From Cardiocondyla obscurior (lineage: Eukaryota; Arthropoda; Insecta; Hymenoptera; Formicidae): 64,000 nt of DNA. A program made the position numbers and the translations under genes. Position 1 is the first letter of the stretch, and each line of letters starts with the position of its first letter. The stretch is from positions 992,001 through 1,056,000 of the forward strand of contig NC_091887.1 of the NCBI RefSeq assembly GCF_019399895.1. The letters run 5' to 3'. The notes below the pieces were generated by a model. The model ran no database searches. It saw only the letters and a list, made by a program, of their open reading frames with translations, and was not told the origin of the DNA. This document shows, in pieces, positions 59,501 to 64,000 of the stretch.

Positions 59501-62134
59501 TTATATTTTTCAGAGGAACATAAATACTTATTAAAATTACATCTATCGTAAATTTTCATGCGCGTTATAAATGTAAGACATTAACTCACCCTTGCTCGTA
59601 ATACACGCACGCCAGATTTCCGTGTACGACTGCATTGTTAGGACTAAGATTTAATGCTCGGAGATATGCAGCTACAGCTCTGAAACATATAACGATTAAC
59701 AAATTAGAAATAAATTATTGATTGGAACAATCGAATAACATTAACGATCAGAAATTAGTAATATTAAATAAATTTTTTCTCTGTAATAAAAGATTATACG
59801 CTTATTTTTAAAGATTTAATCACGATTGCAGAAAAACTAATTATTAATATAGCTCCAGCTATATATACGAGTATAATGAACCTTTTAATGTAACGCCTGA
59901 TCCAGGAGACGCATCCAGAAGTGGAGGGTCGCGAGAGAGTATCTTCTATTTGAACACGAAGCGCGGGCGCGATAGTAGTCGAAGGCGAGATCACCGTATA
60001 AACGACCACGCACTGGCAGTCCATTCCTTCCCCATCCCGACTATCTTGGATCCGCGGATCCCAGAGACCACGGATCCGAGTGTAAAGAAAGGACTTTTGA
60101 CGGCGCGGCACTTTAGACGAATAAATTCTTAGAGATAAGAGTACAAAAGAATCTCCTAAGCCTAAGAATTTTTTAGACGAAAAGGCGACGAGATCACATA
60201 GGATGCGTGAAAAACGAGAGTCTCGTCTCTGAGCATTAAAATTTACGAAGTGTCGGACGTTTATAAAGCACGAGATGTCTAATCAGCAGATTTGGCGGAA
60301 ACAGATGGTCGTCCCTTCGAACAACCGTTGATCTTTCGATATCTTTACGTCGTTCACTTGGGACCACCGACACTCTTAATACGCATGTTGAAACAAAGAG
60401 TACATCAAGCGCAGATCTCTGAATACGCGGATCTTCGATTTACTGGTGCCCGAGCGTAAGAATCGAAATAAAAGCTACACAGGCACGAACTGCGCAGATC
60501 CTTGGATCCACGTGGATCTAGGATTCACTTATCCCAAAACCTACAGATGTCTAGGCAGCGGGAGTTAAAGCGGGGAATAATACAGACATGGATTCTACGT
60601 CGTACGAATCCTGGGAGGTGGATCAGCTCCGGGAAATGGTAGCAGCCAGAGAAAAGCCGCTTAACTCGAGGCGAGCGAACGAAAACTGAACGGGCACGCG
60701 TATCCTCCCACAACGGGAGGCGAAGGGCTCCAATGGGGGCGGAGCGGCTTTTGGAATCGATAGTTGTCCTCGAATTCCTCCTACTTTATGCGTGAGAAAG
60801 TCTCGGGACCCAGATAAATGCATCTAACGACTCCAGTAATATCAATCAAACTTATTCTTATGGCCCCTTTTGATTTAAATTATTTTTACATATATTATTA
60901 TTAAATTTGACAATTTATGAGATAATACGCAGATATAAAAATATCTAGTGAAGTATTTTGTACAATTAAAATATTTTAATATAAAAAAATTGATAAAATA
61001 ATTGAAGTCCATCATGAACTAACGCAAATACGAAAATATTGACCGTGTAAAATAATTCGTACTTAAAAATTTAATTTTAAGGGAAACGGTGCATTGTCCG
61101 AATTCTCGTTCAAATGCAGAGGACGATGAACTTGAAAAGGATGTTACATAAATATCGATCCTCGGAGCTGACTCAACAGCTCATGCGCCGTACCCGCCTC
61201 TTTCCAAGTGCATAAAACGCGAATGTTAAAAATTCATGTTTATCAAATGTATAACAGTCTATATACTCAATTAAAAAATTCTCAACTTGGAAATATTGTT
61301 CATATTACAACATGTACGAAAAAAAAAAAAAATGTGTGTAAAACATCTTTGCATTCTATTGCATTATCAGTACACTTATTAATAATTAAATTACTTGTAA
61401 TAAGAAACTGTATGACTCTCGACTAGCCATTGATTTTACGCGACGTATCAATGGAATAACTAAAGTCACTTTTAATCTCGCACAGACTTTAAAACCGACG
61501 ACGATAAAAATCTTAAGACGTTGGTTGATCAAAACTGTGCATGCGACGTTTCTTTATATCACTCTTCACAAATCTATGTCGTCTAAATTCTCGTAACAAA
61601 TATTAACTGGTATGGTTTGAACCTAAAATGAAAGACATTTTAAAATATTATAACAGATTGACGCCAACTGCATTTCTTATAAGATAATATTTTAATAGAA
61701 CTGTCGACATTGGATTTAAAAATCCAATTTCATAAAGTTTAATAATTACAGCTTGACAAATTTAATTTCTGCAGTCAATCTGCTATTATATTAACCGAAT
61801 TTATTCTAAATACTTCTGCTACCATTTAAGAAAATGTGCGGAAAACGTTTTCAACATATTTAATTATACGAAATTATCACACAATTATTATTGAGAAATA
61901 AAAGGGTTGATAAATTATAAATATACAAGATACACACCTGTCAAAAATCCTAGCTTCTTTTAATACATTTCCAAGGTTGATATATGCATCCAAAAAGTTG
62001 GGATCCAAGGCGACTGCTTTTTCGAAATGATGTATCGCCAACCATATCTCTCCCTGTGCATTGAACACGCAGCCGAGATTGCTCCAGGCGACGGCGAAGT
62101 CAGGTCGCGTCTCGATCGCCTTCAAGTAGCAGGC
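56598..62134 (-). CDS. Ogt: O-linked N-acetylglucosamine transferase (UDP-GlcNAc:protein), 5' end beyond window
   Basis: Transfers GlcNAc from UDP-GlcNAc to Ser/Thr of nuclear and cytoplasmic proteins (GT41 family; sxc in Drosophila, a Polycomb-group gene). Exons on the minus strand: 62134-61938, 59679-59590, 59474-59294, 59127-58525, 58406-57892, 57807-57354, 57278-56902, 56790-56598. They join in frame to 2610 nt (869 residues and TAA). The fragment holds eight full 34-residue TPRs and part of a ninth (e.g. AVAWSNLGCVFNAQGEIWLA). The catalytic part follows, with HPHHSMLYPLSH, GNHPTSHLMQS, GYPGTSGASFMDYLITDE, the Lys of FNQLYKIDP and LCNGHTTSMDVLW, the motifs that carry the active-site His, Lys and UDP contacts in human OGT. 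The linker between the lobes (about fragment residues 535-640) is diverged from human. The first exon starts at phase 0 with ACYLKAIE, so roughly 170-180 residues (earlier TPRs) lie past 64000; I found none of them in 62135-64000. The assignment is certain; the gene is partial only because the window ends. Confidence 0.97.
57808..57891 (-). other. Ogt intron, 84 nt, in frame and without stop codons
   Basis: The donor is GTATGA at 57891 and the acceptor is AG at 57808-57809. The length is divisible by three and the exon frame stays open through it. Reading through adds 28 residues made almost only of F, I, L, Y and N between the conserved GDHK and QMFPHLKERL segments. The conserved Lys at the junction is kept either way. 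Splicing it out restores the family sequence, so I treat it as an intron. Confidence 0.85.
59680..61937 (-). other. Large intron of Ogt with GATCC-rich segment
   Basis: This is the only long intron among the complete Ogt introns here (2258 nt; the others are 75-166 nt). It lies inside the TPR-coding part. The part from about 60.0 to 60.85 kb is richer in GC than its flanks and contains many GATCC, GGATCT and GGATTC words. The rest is AT-rich. I see no coding exon in it. Confidence 0.85.
60040..60560. repeat. Degenerate GATCC-word array in Ogt intron
   Basis: Short words such as TTGGATCCGCGGATCCC, CACGGATCCGAG, GCGGATCTTCG and TTGGATCCACGTGGATCT recur with irregular spacing. Units look like variants of GGATCCACG. 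There is no exact tandem unit, so this is either a decayed minisatellite or chance plus local composition. Confidence 0.3.
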
Positions 62135-64000
62135 CTAAAGAGACAGAATACAGTTTAGACAAGTTTTATTCGCGAACTCAAAGGGACGCGCGCCGCGCAA
62201 TATGCCCGACCTCCCATCGCCGCGCCGCAGCTTCTCTCTCTCTTTCATACGCCCTTCCTTTCCATCTTTCTTTTACTCTCCCTTCATCCTCTCGTCGTTA
62301 ATCTCAAAAAGACAAGAATATTACATTTCACCACTCTACATCACTTCTGTTTCCTTTCCTCACCACGTCTCTCCACCTCACCTCTTGCTCTCCAACGTTA
62401 GACAGATTCGTTACCTATTTAGCCCTGGTCGTCTCTTTCAAGACTCTTATGTTATCGGATGCTTGTGCTTATAAAACAGATTGCTATTTCTTTGGATTTT
62501 AAGATAATATTGACTTTGAAAATATGAAAAAAAACAAAATTGGTGTAGATGTCCAGTTTAAAATGCTTAATAAAAATTGATTTTAATAATGAATCAATCT
62601 CTCTTTTATCAGGCATATTAATTTCCATTTCATGAATATTACATCTTGAATTCAGAGCCAGTTTCCAATATCCTGTATAACGCGAATAGTTCAAAGATTA
62701 AAAAAAAAACATAAATGAGAATAATTCAATTAAATTTAGTACGTTACAAAATCAAAAAATCAGAAGTAGCAAAATCCAGGTAGATAATTCTCTGTGAAAA
62801 CGATTTATGAAAACAAAAAAAAAATGTATAAAGTGTAAAACTAAAAAATCTGTACGGGTACAAAACCTGTGAAACCATTCATTAAAATTATGCACTAACA
62901 CGTTAGATATCAAGAAGTAACTACAATCTAATAAATCTTCCTGAAAACAAAAGTATGCCATATCAAAATCACCAAATTTATATCAAAAATATAAAATAAG
63001 TAAGCAAATTCGTACAACGCCCGGCAAACATTCCCTTGCTACGTCATGTCACGTTTCTCTTTTATAATTGCCACCTTCGAGATTTATTTGATTTATGGAT
63101 TTCTTCTTTGGTCCCTTAACAGCGTCGTCTTTCGCCCTCCTTAAGTTAGTCACGGGCAAGAAAGAGGTAAGGAATGGAAACAGAATGAACGAGGGTTGCC
63201 TCGCGAATGGTCAACGATTCATTCTCGGATGGGAGTCGGGCGAGTGTGGGACAAAAGGTACCAAGGTGCGCACTAGAGTCATCATCTTAAAACGCGCGAC
63301 TTTCGGTGCACGTGGAGTCCCCGAAATGCGTCCGGCGGACTCGACCGCACGCTGAAAATCGTACGCTAAAATCAAGTCAACTCAATCTTCTTGGAGTCCG
63401 CGATTAATGAGAGCTCAGCAGTGAAAAAAACAATGTCAATCTCTAGAGGAACGAATACCAGAATTTCCGACAAGATGACGACCCTAAGGGTACAGCGTGG
63501 ATAGTCATCGCGCGTGCCGAGAGGTGGGCTGCATAGATATTAAACAGAGAAATCCGTACCTAAACAATAAAAGGGCATTTACAGTTGACCGGTCTCTGGA
63601 AGGTGCGGGAAGTACCTTGAATTAAAGGGAAAAGAATGGAAAGGGAACTGCAGAACATACGAATTTGTTACATTCGAATGTAACGTAACACAAATGAGTT
63701 GAATCAATCATTATCATAATCACTGTATTTTCTAATAAAAGATAAAATGTATAGAAATAATTATTTAATAAAAAAGTAATAAAATGCTATTAATAAATCA
63801 TTTTAATTAGTATTAACCATTTAATTAAGAATCAATAACTATGTTGCACGAAGATAAGATTATACTTTTGTATCAGACCACCATATAAATTTAAAGTTAC
63901 GTCATCTAACAAAATAACGAATTTTTTTCTTTTTTTTTTTTTTTTTCGTTAACCGAACGAGCAGAAAAGGATTGAAGGACTGGTTCTTAGAGACCGGCCG
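62135..64000 (-). other. Ogt intron running off the window
   Basis: The first visible Ogt exon needs an upstream exon ending in phase 0, and none that encodes the expected TPR sequence occurs here. A pyrimidine-rich stretch lies at 62.2-62.4 kb, a GC-richer part at 63.1-63.64 kb, and the remainder is AT-rich. Confidence 0.55.

Noticed and set aside
63095..63355. 86-codon plus-strand ORF with acceptor-like and donor-like sites near 63.12-63.17 kb
   Set aside because: The sites are weakly supported, the peptide is unrecognised, and the region is intron of Ogt on the other strand.

Overview
The window looks like insect nuclear DNA, most likely from a hymenopteran such as an ant. It is AT-rich, with many homopolymer and GA/CT runs and short introns. 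CG dinucleotides are frequent in the GC-rich islands rather than depleted. The only proteins I can name with certainty are close relatives of insect and vertebrate housekeeping proteins. The taxonomic call is an inference from composition and gene content.

Two multi-exon genes are clear, both on the minus strand. U1-70K (U1 snRNP 70 kDa protein) lies at 18382-23901 in seven coding exons that join into one 405-residue frame; a 3.7 kb fourth intron splits its RNA recognition motif. O-GlcNAc transferase (Ogt, called sxc in Drosophila) fills 56598-62134. Its last eight coding exons join into 869 residues covering eight full TPRs, part of a ninth and the whole catalytic region. Its 5' exons (about 170-180 residues) lie beyond base 64000.

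The rest is mostly non-coding: AT-rich DNA alternating with GC-rich, CpG-dense islands that look like promoters or 5' UTRs. Several islands carry a YY1/Pho-like motif (core GCCAT). Within them I find minus-strand exon candidates with good splice sites: a 57-codon first exon at 8654-8826, a two-exon cassette at 30397-30624, and a related two-exon cassette at 53074-53278. The two cassettes share sequence and reading frame, so they are probably duplicated alternative first exons of one large gene or of two related genes. If all of these exons belong to one transcript unit, U1-70K sits inside its introns. I do not recognise that gene, and its main exons would lie below base 1.

Layout: 1-8653 non-coding with islands at 2.0-2.4 and 4.8-6.1 kb; 8.65-9.56 kb first-exon island; 9.6-18.1 kb non-coding with islands at 11.4-13.1 and 14.0-14.8 kb; 18.1-24.2 kb U1-70K; 24.2-30.4 kb non-coding; 30.4-30.6 kb exon cassette; 30.6-53.0 kb a chain of islands; 53.07-53.28 kb second cassette; 53.7-56.3 kb AT-rich; 56.3-64 kb Ogt. 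I found no RNA genes, intact transposons or CRISPR arrays. As housekeeping machinery the two named genes act separately: U1-70K in 5' splice-site recognition, Ogt in nucleocytoplasmic protein glycosylation.
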